A stretch of DNA of 6,442 nucleotides from Eubacterium sp. (GCA_017445525.1 JAFSTZ010000071.1:1-6442); one strand, 5' to 3'; positions 1 through 6,056 are shown, numbered from the stretch's first letter. Numbers and translations are program-made. The notes: generated from the letters alone by a model not told the origin.

Positions 1-581
1 AAAACCTCACCAACTCCGGTCAGCGTGCCTCCGGTTCCGATGCCCGAGCAGAAGCCGTGTATCGGTCCTTCTACCTGTTCTAAAAGCTCGCGAACGGTTC
101 CGTTTTTATGCGCCAAAGTGTTGTTTGGATTGTCAAACTGCTGCGGTACATAGACGTTCGGATCCTCGTCCCGCATCCTGAGCGCCAGCTGCAGGCACTC
201 CTCTATTGCCTTGCCGATATCACCGGAGTCATGTATGAGTTTTACTTTTGCGCCGTAGTGTCGGACCAGCTTTGCTCTTTCCTCACTCACGGAGTCAGGC
301 ATGATGATGATCGTTCTGTAACCCTTTACAGCTCCCACGAGTGCGAGTCCGACTCCCTGATTGCCGCTGGTCGGCTCAACTATGGTTGTTCTGTCCGGGG
401 AGATCTCACCGGCCTTCTCAGCCTCCTCGATCATGTTGAACGCCGTTCTGGTCTTGATGGATCCACCGATATTGACGCCCTCGTACTTGACGAGGATCTC
501 CGCCATATCATCATCTGTTATCCCGGATAGTCGTATCACCGGGGTATTTCCTATCGCTTGCAAGATGTTATCGTAGATCAT
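1..581 (-). CDS. Cysteine synthase-type PLP enzyme (O-acetylserine sulfhydrylase family), partial
   Basis: Partial gene; 193 codons are visible from the start at 581 and the C-terminal third lies beyond the left edge (family length is about 300 residues). Enzymes of this fold-type II PLP family make cysteine from O-acetylserine and sulfide in the cytoplasm. Seen in order: N-terminal IGNTP (10-14); NIGGSIKTR (37-45) with K43 as the expected PLP Schiff-base lysine; the substrate loop EPTSGNQG (69-76); QQFDNP (147-152); and the PLP phosphate loop GTGGT (182-186). The classical versions read NPGGSVKDR and PTSGNTG, so this is a divergent branch; cystathionine beta-synthase-like or other beta-replacement activity cannot be excluded. 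The ATG is preceded by GAGGTGGAAGGA, which supports this start. The gene lies 91 bp downstream of the secreted-protein gene on the same strand and may have its own promoter. The family call is firm, the exact substrate less so. Confidence 0.9.
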   Translation of the reverse strand, partial: MIYDNILQAIGNTPVIRLSGITDDDMAEILVKYEGVNIGGSIKTRTAFNMIEEAEKAGEISPDRTTIVEPTSGNQGVGLALVGAVKGYRTIIIMPDSVSEERAKLVRHYGAKVKLIHDSGDIGKAIEECLQLALRMRDEDPNVYVPQQFDNPNNTLAHKNGTVRELLEQVEGPIHGFCSGIGTGGTLTGVGEV

Positions 582-607
582 TCCTTCCACCTCAAATACA
601 GTATTTT

Positions 608-638
608 AGGGATCCACTGATCTGATCAATGGATCCCT
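608..638. repeat. Perfect 9-bp inverted repeat, hairpin between two minus-strand genes
   Basis: AGGGATCCA (608-616) is the exact reverse complement of TGGATCCCT (630-638). The 13-base loop contains a second small inverted repeat, TGATC-t-GATCA (618-628). Neither strand has a U-tract after the stem: plus continues GTGCAT and minus continues AAAATAC. It is therefore not a typical intrinsic terminator. It may end the transcript of the secreted-protein gene by RNA structure, protect its 3' end, or act as a protein-binding site in front of the cysteine synthase gene, whose ATG is 27 bases away. Confidence 0.6.
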
Positions 639-672
639 GTGCATAGATCATCACTTCAGATGAAGGTGCGAG

Positions 673-1671
673 TTACTTTACAGTTACCTCGATCTTTTTT
701 GTTACACCGTTTGCTTTTACTGAGATTGTAGCTTTGCCCTTTTTGATACCGGTTATGGTCACCTTTCCGCTCTTGTAAGCAGCCGTTGCAACCTTGGATG
801 CAGATGATGAAACCTTCACCTTGTCTCCGCTGAACATCGTAGTAACCTTGACGGCAGCGGATTTTCCTTTTTTGATCTTGACTGAAGTCTTTGCAACGGA
901 AAGAGCTGATGTGTTGATGGACGAGGCCTTCAGTTCATGATAGCCTTCTACCTCGCCGTCATAGGCTGCGATCTCTCCCTTATTGCTGTAATTTGTCTTG
1001 TATTCCTTGTTACCGAACTTGATTGAAGCGTTTGCTACAGCAAATGATCCTTTGAAAGCTCGATCTGTAGCTATCTGGAAGCATGGGCACGCATCTCCTG
1101 AACCCTTGTCCGGAACCGGATCCGTCCACTTTGCTCTGGCTCCGATATTTTCATCCCAGTCAGCGGCCTTAAATGTCGGATTGAGCGGTGCATCTACGAT
1201 TTCAATTTTTACCATATCTCCAACTACTGTGGCATTATTGATATACGGAAGATCAGTTATCTCCACATCGTCTTTTCCCAGGCCTATCCAGAAGGGGCAG
1301 TTTTTCTCAAAATCAAACCCGACTCTGATATGTGTGTCAGCCTCCAGATATCCGTTGACACTCAGATCCGGGAACCAGAACTGCACCATGGGATCTATAA
1401 ATACGGAGCCACCATCTTTGTTAAATATAGAGCAAGGTAGATAAATATCCGCGCTTACACTATATGACTTAAAATCCGGAGAGAACACGCCCGGCTCGTT
1501 CCAACTCGTGACACGAGTTGATCCCATGATACCTCCGTCATCGTTCACAAATACTGTGAGCGGTGCGACAACTCCCTTGACAGATGCAGCCTTAGCCGGT
1601 ATGCAGCCGAAACTGAGTGCAAGTGAGAGTGCAAGTACAAAAGCGATCCCATTTTTCAAAATTTTCTTCAT
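673..1671 (-). CDS. Secreted protein with C-terminal BIG2-like Ig domain
   Basis: 332 residues. The N-terminus is a clear Sec signal peptide: KK near the start, a hydrophobic core FVLALSLALSFG (11-22), and AKA at 26-28 as the likely signal peptidase I site. C23 is not in a good lipobox. Residues 30-250 form a beta-rich, aromatic-rich region (for example MVQFWFPD at 95-102) that I do not recognise; it could be a jelly-roll or adhesin-like domain. It has four cysteines: C80, C125, C195 and C197. Residues 256-332 match the bacterial Ig-like group 2 pattern: a lysine- and serine-rich sandwich with GKVTITGIKKGKATISV (302-318). There is no LPXTG motif or C-terminal membrane anchor, so it is probably released or held by non-covalent contacts. 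The start is supported by AAGGGGG eight to nine bases upstream. It is transcribed alone from the promoter at 1779-1807. Confidence 0.85.
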   Translation of the reverse strand: MKKILKNGIAFVLALSLALSFGCIPAKAASVKGVVAPLTVFVNDDGGIMGSTRVTSWNEPGVFSPDFKSYSVSADIYLPCSIFNKDGGSVFIDPMVQFWFPDLSVNGYLEADTHIRVGFDFEKNCPFWIGLGKDDVEITDLPYINNATVVGDMVKIEIVDAPLNPTFKAADWDENIGARAKWTDPVPDKGSGDACPCFQIATDRAFKGSFAVANASIKFGNKEYKTNYSNKGEIAAYDGEVEGYHELKASSINTSALSVAKTSVKIKKGKSAAVKVTTMFSGDKVKVSSSASKVATAAYKSGKVTITGIKKGKATISVKANGVTKKIEVTVK

Positions 1672-1778
1672 AAGAGTATACCCCCTTTTGATATTCTAGA
1701 AAACGTTTGTCAAAGTGTTCTCCGGTGCGAAAACCGCAACGCGAAGCATCCTTCTATGCGATTTCATGTGTGCTACTA

Positions 1779-1807
1779 ATTATACTATATAACATAGGAG
1801 ATTTCAA
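1779..1807 (-). promoter_or_regulatory. Sigma-A promoter of the secreted-protein gene
   Basis: On the minus strand TTGAAA (1807-1802) and TATAAT (1784-1779) are separated by exactly 17 bases. A nine-base A-tract (T-run 1809-1817 on plus) sits directly upstream of the -35 box, like an UP element. The start would be near 1772, leaving a leader of about 100 bases before the ATG at 1671. I recognise no riboswitch in that leader. It can form only small stems, such as TGCG/CGCA at about 1725-1737. Confidence 0.75.
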
Positions 1808-1913
1808 ATTTTTTTTTGATTAGTCATTACAGTTCACGCTTGAATCAAGTACTCTGTGAATGGGAGTGACAGCTGCGGATAGTAACAGGCAGTGAAAAGT
1901 GCGGAAACTCCAC

Positions 1914-1942
1914 TTGACATGTCTTGTGATAAATGTTATAAA
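1914..1942 (+). promoter_or_regulatory. Extended -10 sigma-A promoter of the VOC gene
   Basis: Consensus TTGACA (1914-1919) and TATAAA (1937-1942) are separated by 17 bases. TG at 1934-1935, one base before the -10, makes it an extended -10 promoter. Transcription would begin near 1949, giving a leader of about 40 bases. It drives one gene only, because a terminator follows at 2408-2440. Confidence 0.8.
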
Positions 1943-1990
1943 TAAGTGGTAGAGTGATTCTGTAAACTGCGTTTTCTAAAGGAGGTAAAA

Positions 1991-2377
1991 ATGACGATCA
2001 CAACTTTTAATCCCATGATTCTTTCAAAGAATGCAGATGATATCATCAAGCTTTTTGAGGAGCTTGGCTTTGAGAGAAAACATCAGAAGGATGGAATCGA
2101 TGACAAGGATATCTCCAGTGTCCGTATGACGGATGCCAATGGTTTCCATGTTGACGTTGCGCGTGTTGAGTCTATGGAGCAGGATATGACAACCATGCGT
2201 ATGAACGTGCGCGATTTTGATGAGGCTTATGAGTTTTTGAAGTCAAAGGGCTTCAAGAATGCAAGAGATGATGATCATGTAGTGGAGACAGCTTCTTCGC
2301 GTTCATGCCTGATGTTCTCACCCTCGGGCTTTTCTATCCAGCTTACACAGCATATCAGAAAAGAGGATAAGGAGTGA
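1991..2377 (+). CDS. Small VOC (glyoxalase/bleomycin-resistance fold) protein
   Basis: 128 residues, the normal size of a one-chain VOC protein with two beta-alpha-beta-beta-beta modules. Module one is residues 1-60: opening strand TITTFNPMIL, helix NADDIIKLFEELGF, and strands around SSVRMTD and FHVDVARVE. Module two is residues 66-120: MTTMRMNVRDFDEAYEFLKSKGF, then a closing strand GFSIQLTQ. In metal-dependent members the closing strand usually carries a Glu ligand (IELVQ-like); here the position appears to be Gln, so metal-dependent glyoxalase activity is doubtful and a binding or resistance role is possible. No specific substrate can be named. The start is set by AAAGGAGG (1978-1985), five bases before the ATG. 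It is a single-gene unit with its own strong promoter and terminator, convergent with the ABC operon. Confidence 0.85.
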   Translation: MTITTFNPMILSKNADDIIKLFEELGFERKHQKDGIDDKDISSVRMTDANGFHVDVARVESMEQDMTTMRMNVRDFDEAYEFLKSKGFKNARDDDHVVETASSRSCLMFSPSGFSIQLTQHIRKEDKE

Positions 2378-2407
2378 TCCTTTAGATCCGCATCATACTT
2401 TTGTAAA

Positions 2408-2440
2408 AAAAGAGTAGGAGATTTGTTCCCCTACTCTTTT
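2408..2440. terminator. Bidirectional intrinsic terminator between convergent genes
   Basis: An 11-bp perfect stem, AAAAGAGTAGG (2408-2418) with CCTACTCTTTT (2430-2440), and an 11-base loop. On the minus strand the stem runs into a T-run (TTTTTTTAC), a strong terminator for the GntR-ABC operon. On the plus strand it ends TTTTCTGATT and serves the VOC gene, whose stop lies 30 bases upstream. Confidence 0.9.
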
Positions 2441-2444
2441 CTGA

Positions 2445-2525
2445 TTAGAAATAACCGGACAGAATGCTTGCCTGCTTAACTTGAGAGTACAACTCCGGAA
2501 GCATCGCCGTAGCAAGATCGATCTG
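2445..2525 (-). other. Coding-like 26-codon extension after the permease stop codon
   Basis: Reading on in the permease frame past its TGA (2528-2526) gives 26 sense codons and then TAA at 2447-2445. The peptide starts QIDLATAM, has MLPELYSQVKQ in the middle and ends SILSGYF. It looks like ordinary protein rather than random translation. The TAA stands only four bases before the terminator stem, the usual place for a gene end. I read it as the former C-terminus of the permease, cut off by a nonsense mutation or reached by readthrough. It has no start codon with a ribosome site of its own. Confidence 0.45.
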
Positions 2526-3965
2526 TCAACCGGTTATACTGTTTATGATGTTATCAGTCGTATCCCCACTATCCTTGAGTGCGATCAACGAGTTTAAGAT
2601 CCTGTTATTCATTTCATCGTTTGCATGGATACCCAGGAATACCGCTCCTCTCGAGTTTGAGCAGATCTCTATGTTAATATAGTGCGACTGATTGTACATA
2701 TTTGGGTTGGTATTGTTTTTCTTTATTTCTTCATCGTCAGCCAGATCGCGGCAAATATCGATAGCTTTTTCCTTGGTCGCATCACCGGAGATGACCAGCG
2801 GCGCATCTCCCGAATCGTAGTAGACGACAACCTGTTTAGTGTCATCAGCCGATGGTATCAGTTCTTCTCCTATCACGCCGCATCCCATGAGTCCGATATA
2901 GATACCGATGAGACATATGGGTATCAGTCCCTGTATAAATGGAACCTTCTTCCCTGAAAAGATCCTGATCGTCTTTTGCAGCAGCATCTCACTTATGATA
3001 AATCCTATTGCGCCGCCGATGATCAGAGTCAGATACAGTGTTATATACAGAGTGGCTCCTCCGGTCACTATACCCGGTCCGGATGTGCCTGCGAAGAAGA
3101 GCACGATCCCTGTGATCACTCCGGCAAAGCATACCGTAAACATCACTCGGCATACCACCGCACACCACGGAAATGCGACCAGCTCACCGGTTTTCTCAAT
3201 CCTTCTGTGTTTATATAATATCAGTGAAATAATTGTCAATATAACAGCCGGTATAAGCATGATAAGTGTGGATGTGAAGCTGTTTGCATTTATATGTCTC
3301 AAAAAATAGATGATCGGGAACATCGCATCAAGCCCGGGCTCTGTAGCCAGTCCGAATATATCGTTGATGCCGTGATGTGTTACTATCGGATGCCACAATA
3401 TAAAATAGTTGATCATCGACATGATAACATTTATAAACAACCACAGGAAGTTGAGCACTATGTAGGTCGCCAGAGCTATCGCACTGTTGCCGCAGACCAT
3501 CACCGCAAATACAGCGAGACTGTAGAAAAATACGACCTCCACCATGGCTGTCAGGATGCCTCCCATCGCTATCCCCTGGAAGAGATCCGACTTTATGACA
3601 ACGAGACATGCGCATGCGAGCACAGTTATGATCAGCATGATCAGCCCTGCCAGATAGTGACTGATGAAGTGCGCCTCGCGGCTTACAGGCAAAGCGTGAA
3701 GCATGTGTGACGCGGTATTTTTATACATATATGAAAAGCTTATCACGGCATATATCACAGCGAGGATAGCTATCGGAACCGGGTTCAAAAACCACATGAT
3801 GGACTCGATAACTCTCGGGTCATAGCTGCCCAGAAATCCCGGTATCAGCACAACAAGTATGAATGCCAGTAAAAGCCCTATCGACAGTACTACCTGCTTT
3901 TTTATATCACTTATAAAAAGTGCCTTATTAAAGAAGGATTTTTTTGATCGCATCGTTTCTTGCAT
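2526..3965 (-). CDS. ABC-2 type transporter permease with C-terminal extracytoplasmic domain
   Basis: 479 residues from the ATG at 3965. A GTG at 3974 is in frame but abuts AGGAGG (3980-3975), which stands nine bases before the ATG, so the ATG is preferred. About nine membrane segments can be seen, near residues 25-45, 56-80, 100-124, 131-158, 161-190, 230-251, 265-292, 300-328 and 343-366. Between segments two and three is SHMLHALPVSRE (86-97), resembling the HSLPVKRE-type loop of clostridial ABC-2 permeases. The last 110 residues are polar and probably lie outside the membrane. Together with the ATPase encoded just upstream it would form an exporter or a sensor-type transporter of the YtrBC kind; the substrate is unknown (cell-wall-active peptides or lipids are the usual guesses). 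Its start overlaps the ATPase gene by 38 bases, indicating translational coupling. The C-terminus may be truncated. Confidence 0.85.
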   Translation of the reverse strand: MQETMRSKKSFFNKALFISDIKKQVVLSIGLLLAFILVVLIPGFLGSYDPRVIESIMWFLNPVPIAILAVIYAVISFSYMYKNTASHMLHALPVSREAHFISHYLAGLIMLIITVLACACLVVIKSDLFQGIAMGGILTAMVEVVFFYSLAVFAVMVCGNSAIALATYIVLNFLWLFINVIMSMINYFILWHPIVTHHGINDIFGLATEPGLDAMFPIIYFLRHINANSFTSTLIMLIPAVILTIISLILYKHRRIEKTGELVAFPWCAVVCRVMFTVCFAGVITGIVLFFAGTSGPGIVTGGATLYITLYLTLIIGGAIGFIISEMLLQKTIRIFSGKKVPFIQGLIPICLIGIYIGLMGCGVIGEELIPSADDTKQVVVYYDSGDAPLVISGDATKEKAIDICRDLADDEEIKKNNTNPNMYNQSHYINIEICSNSRGAVFLGIHANDEMNNRILNSLIALKDSGDTTDNIINSITG

Positions 3966-4662
3966 CAGATTCACCTCCTACCTCTTTGATAAACATCTCC
4001 TCAAGTGACATCTCATCATACTCGACGATGTTGCGCTCATCTATGATGCGGCCGTGATCCATGATGCCGACGTGGTCGCATACGTCCTCAAGCTCTCTCA
4101 AGTTGTGTGACGAGATGAGCACGGTTGTCTCGTGCGCTGCCACACTCTCGAGTATCAGCTTCCATACGGTGTTTCTGGCGAGTGCATCCAGTCCGTCCAT
4201 CGGCTCGTCCAGAACCAGTATCTCGGCATGCACACAGATAGCCAGAAGGAGTGATGCTTGTTTTTTCATACCTTTTGAGAGATTTTTAAACTTCTTTTTT
4301 ATATCAAGCTCCGGAAAAATATCGGTCATGCTCTGCAGACGATCGATCCTGAACTCCGGATATACACCGGCGTAGAGCTTTGCCATATCCTCTATCGTCT
4401 GCGAAGGTGTGTAGTATATCTCATCCGGTACGTAAGCCATCCTCGACTTGACGGATATGTTCTCGTAGGGATCCTCACCGCAGACCGTAAGTGTGCCTGC
4501 ATCCGGTTTATATATGCCCATGATGTGACGGATAAGTGTTGACTTTCCGCTTCCGTTTGGACCGACGAGTCCGTATACGCTTCCTTTTTGTATATGAAAA
4601 CTTGTGCCGTCGAGCGCATTTATATCATCAAAACGCTTGACTAGATCAGTTCCAATAATCAT
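3928..4662 (-). CDS. ABC transporter ATP-binding protein, YtrB-like
   Basis: 244 residues, a complete single nucleotide-binding domain. Walker A is GPNGSGKST (34-42). The Q-loop region reads YVPDEI (77-82), with Asp where Gln is usual. The signature is LSKGMKKQ (128-135), a form common in this branch in place of LSGGQ. Walker B is ILVLDE (148-153), the D-loop is GLDAL (157-161), and the switch His is H186 in SSHNLRELEDVCDHVGI. The ending LEEMFIKE (220-227) is typical of these YtrB-type ATPases, followed by a 17-residue tail that overlaps the permease gene. The ATG follows AAAGGAGG by six bases. It overlaps the regulator gene by 17 bases and the permease by 38, so all three are probably co-translated. 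It hydrolyses ATP on the inner face of the membrane to drive the permease encoded downstream. Confidence 0.93.
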   Translation of the reverse strand: MIIGTDLVKRFDDINALDGTSFHIQKGSVYGLVGPNGSGKSTLIRHIMGIYKPDAGTLTVCGEDPYENISVKSRMAYVPDEIYYTPSQTIEDMAKLYAGVYPEFRIDRLQSMTDIFPELDIKKKFKNLSKGMKKQASLLLAICVHAEILVLDEPMDGLDALARNTVWKLILESVAAHETTVLISSHNLRELEDVCDHVGIMDHGRIIDERNIVEYDEMSLEEMFIKEVGGESDARNDAIKKILL

Positions 4663-4996
4663 CTACTTCCTCCTTTCTCACTCCCAGAAACTTCAGCTCA
4701 CTTATAAGTTGTTTGAGCTTTTCCTTGAGTTCCTTTATCCTGCTGTCTGCTCCCGGGACTTCCGCAACGAAGCAGCCTTTGCCCTGTGCGGTGTATATGT
4801 AGCCTTCATGCTCGAGCTCTCTGTAGGCCCGGCTGATGGTGTTCGGGTTGATGGCAAGCTCGGCTGACAGCTCTCTGACTGACGGGAGCTTGTCGTCTTT
4901 TTTCATCTCCCCGCTGATGATCTGGTTCCTGAAAGAGTCCATCACCTGTTCATAGATGGGACGTGAATCCCTGTAATTTATCTGGATCAAGAGCAT
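4646..4996 (-). CDS. GntR-family transcription regulator, YtrA type
   Basis: 116 residues from the ATG at 4996. A winged helix spans about 12-78: DSRPIYEQVMDSFRNQIISG, LPSVRELSAELAINPNTISRAYRELEHEGYIY, and the wing QGKGCFV. A short helical tail (82-116), rich in Lys and Glu, is expected to dimerise. The lack of a large ligand domain and the length near 120 fit the YtrA subfamily, which represses its own ABC operon until a cell-envelope signal appears. Start choice is open: GGGGG is only two bases from the ATG but eight bases from a TTG at 4990, which would give MIQINYRDSRPIYEQ, the common form of YtrA N-termini. The true protein may therefore be 114 residues. It is the first gene of the three-gene operon and has an inverted-repeat operator just upstream. 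Confidence 0.92.
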   Translation of the reverse strand: MLLIQINYRDSRPIYEQVMDSFRNQIISGEMKKDDKLPSVRELSAELAINPNTISRAYRELEHEGYIYTAQGKGCFVAEVPGADSRIKELKEKLKQLISELKFLGVRKEEVDDYWN

Positions 4997-5008
4997 CGCC
5001 CCCTTTCA

Positions 5009-5033
5009 ACTGTACTAATTGATGTAATACAGT
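5009..5033. promoter_or_regulatory. Likely autoregulatory operator of the GntR protein
   Basis: An inverted repeat with perfect 6-bp arms, ACTGTA (5009-5014) and TACAGT (5028-5033), and further partial symmetry inside (9 of 12 pairs match). It contains TGTACTAATT, similar to the TAGTACA/TGTACTA half-sites I recall for YtrA-type regulators. On the minus strand it overlaps the first two bases of the -10 box and covers the start point, so binding would block transcription of the operon. Confidence 0.7.
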
Positions 5034-5060
5034 TATAACACAGTCGATTTGATATGTCAA
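5032..5060 (-). promoter_or_regulatory. Sigma-A promoter of the GntR-ABC operon
   Basis: On the minus strand consensus TTGACA (5060-5055) and TATAAC (5037-5032) stand 17 bases apart, with TG two bases before the -10. Transcription would start near 5025 inside the inverted repeat, about 30 bases before the regulator's start codon. No other promoter is evident within the operon. Confidence 0.8.
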
Positions 5061-5113
5061 GGAAATTTTTAAAAAAGATATTATTTGCAGTTAAATCATG
5101 CACAAACAGGTGT

Positions 5114-5148
5114 CGGATGCATGTATCCGTTATGGTTCAGGCCGGATA
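5114..5148. repeat. Three CGGAT(A/G) elements in alternating orientation
   Basis: CGGATG (5114-5119, plus), CGGATA (5129-5124, minus) and CGGATA (5143-5148, plus). The first two make a 16-bp near-palindrome at 5114-5129, CGGATGCATGTATCCG. The second and third make a 6-bp hairpin with a 13-base loop. The set ends 19 bases before the -35 box of the HTH-Uma2 gene, a suitable place for an activator or upstream operator. No function is known to me. Confidence 0.5.
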
Positions 5149-5166
5149 GAAAAAATAATCTCGGCG

Positions 5167-5195
5167 TTGACAATTCGGTATAAATATGGTATATT
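5167..5195 (+). promoter_or_regulatory. Extended -10 promoter of the HTH-Uma2 gene
   Basis: Consensus TTGACA (5167-5172) and TATATT (5190-5195) are separated by 17 bases, with TG at 5187-5188 making an extended -10. The start would be near 5202, leaving a short leader of about 25 bases that contains the ribosome site AAGGAGGG (5215-5222). Confidence 0.8.
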
Positions 5196-5208
5196 TATTA
5201 TAAATAAA
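5179..5208. repeat. AT-rich repeats over the HTH-Uma2 core promoter
   Basis: TATAAATA occurs at 5179-5186 and again at 5199-5206, exactly 20 bases apart or about two helical turns, with an inverted copy TATTTAT between them at 5192-5198. The last two make an inverted repeat, TTTATT-ATA-AATAAA (5194-5208), that covers the expected transcription start. It could be the operator of the HTH domain encoded just downstream, though AT-rich promoter DNA produces such repeats easily. Confidence 0.4.
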
Positions 5209-5227
5209 CGGACAAAGGAGGGATATT

Positions 5228-6013
5228 ATGAAGTTACAGGAGATGATGGAGTTAAAGTCGGAAAAGGGATACAGTTGTGCGTGGATAGCGGAGCAGACAG
5301 GTATTCCGGTTAGTACGGTTAGGAAGATCTTTGGCGGCGAGACAAAGCAGCCGAGACGAGAGACGATGCAGGCACTGGAGGAGTTGTTTGCCGGTGCGAC
5401 AGTTGATCGGAAAGTCAAACCACAGAAGCTCCCTCTATATGAGGAGGATAACGCACTTGAGCAGAACCGACTGTATACCATAGATGATTATTACAGGATG
5501 CCTGACTCTCCCAGAGTCGAGCTTCTGGATGGTAGGCTTTTTGTGATGACAGCACCTACACTCACTCATCAAAGCATATCTATTTCTCTGATACGTCAGA
5601 TATGTGATTTTATCGATAAATCCGGTCATAAGTGTACTCCTTTTATCGCGCCGGTGGATGTGCAGCTTGATGAAAAGGATGATACGACTATAGTTCAGCC
5701 GGATGTTCTTATAGTATGTGATGAGAATAAGCTTGCCGATGACAGGCGTATTATCGGAGCGCCTGATTTTATAATAGAGATTATATCTCCTACTAACAGG
5801 AAGCATGATACTGTCCGAAAGAAGAAAAAATACGAGCAGGCCGGAGTCAGGGAATATTGGATGGTAGATCCGGATGATCAGACGATCATAACAACTACTT
5901 TTGAGGATTCCAACTTAGTCAGTATTCATCCGTTTTCCGAACCGGTTTCTGTCGCAATATCAGATGGGAAGTTGATTATCGATCTGAGTTCTTTTTGTGA
6001 TGGAGATGTGTAG
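5228..6013 (+). CDS. HTH (Cro/CI-type) fused to Uma2/DUF820 nuclease-like domain
   Basis: 261 residues. Residues 1-56 are a helix-turn-helix of the Cro/CI type, with YSCAWIAEQTGIPVSTVRKIF (15-35) as the core. A linker of about 25 residues follows. Residues 82-256 match the Uma2 family (predicted PD-(D/E)XK fold): YTIDDYYRMPD (83-93), VELLDGRL (97-104), H114, QPDVLIVCD (157-165), IIEIISPTNRKHD (182-194), KKKYEQAGVREYWMVDP (199-215). The expected metal-site residues D159 and E184 and a nearby Lys (K199-K201) are present, so the domain should be active if the family is a nuclease. Most Uma2 proteins are about 190 residues without an HTH; the fusion suggests DNA-targeted cleavage or autoregulation. 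The biological role of the family is not settled. The ATG follows AAGGAGGG by five bases. It is a single-gene unit, divergent from the GntR operon. Confidence 0.88.
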   Translation: MKLQEMMELKSEKGYSCAWIAEQTGIPVSTVRKIFGGETKQPRRETMQALEELFAGATVDRKVKPQKLPLYEEDNALEQNRLYTIDDYYRMPDSPRVELLDGRLFVMTAPTLTHQSISISLIRQICDFIDKSGHKCTPFIAPVDVQLDEKDDTTIVQPDVLIVCDENKLADDRRIIGAPDFIIEIISPTNRKHDTVRKKKKYEQAGVREYWMVDPDDQTIITTTFEDSNLVSIHPFSEPVSVAISDGKLIIDLSSFCDGDV

Positions 6014-6056
6014 ATCGCTCATCTTTGAAAGCCTCATTTTTTCCACAGACGAAATC

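Noticed and set aside
108..530. Plus-strand open frame of 140 codons opposite the cysteine synthase gene
   Set aside because: It is antisense to a gene with all the conserved PLP-enzyme motifs, has no good ribosome site, and its product looks like no known protein.
1697..1712. A cre-like (CcpA) site around GAAAACGTTTGTC in the leader of the secreted-protein gene
   Set aside because: About three mismatches to the cre consensus, including a half-site base, so too weak to call without a search of other sites in the genome.
1672..1772. A riboswitch in the 100-base leader of the secreted-protein gene
   Set aside because: I looked for cyclic-di-GMP, purine and similar cores and saw none; only four-base stems can form.
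1833..1860. Nested inverted repeats TTCAC...GTGAA and CTTGA-a-TCAAG between the divergent promoters
   Set aside because: Short arms, an off-centre arrangement and no T-run; such repeats occur by chance in this amount of intergenic DNA.
3294..3710. Plus-strand open frame of 138 codons opposite the permease gene
   Set aside because: The product is rich in His, Tyr and Gln with no recognisable pattern, as expected from the antisense of membrane-protein codons; the minus strand is clearly coding.
3966..3974. GTG at 3974 as the permease start
   Set aside because: It directly abuts AGGAGG, leaving no spacing, while the ATG at 3965 is nine bases downstream of it.
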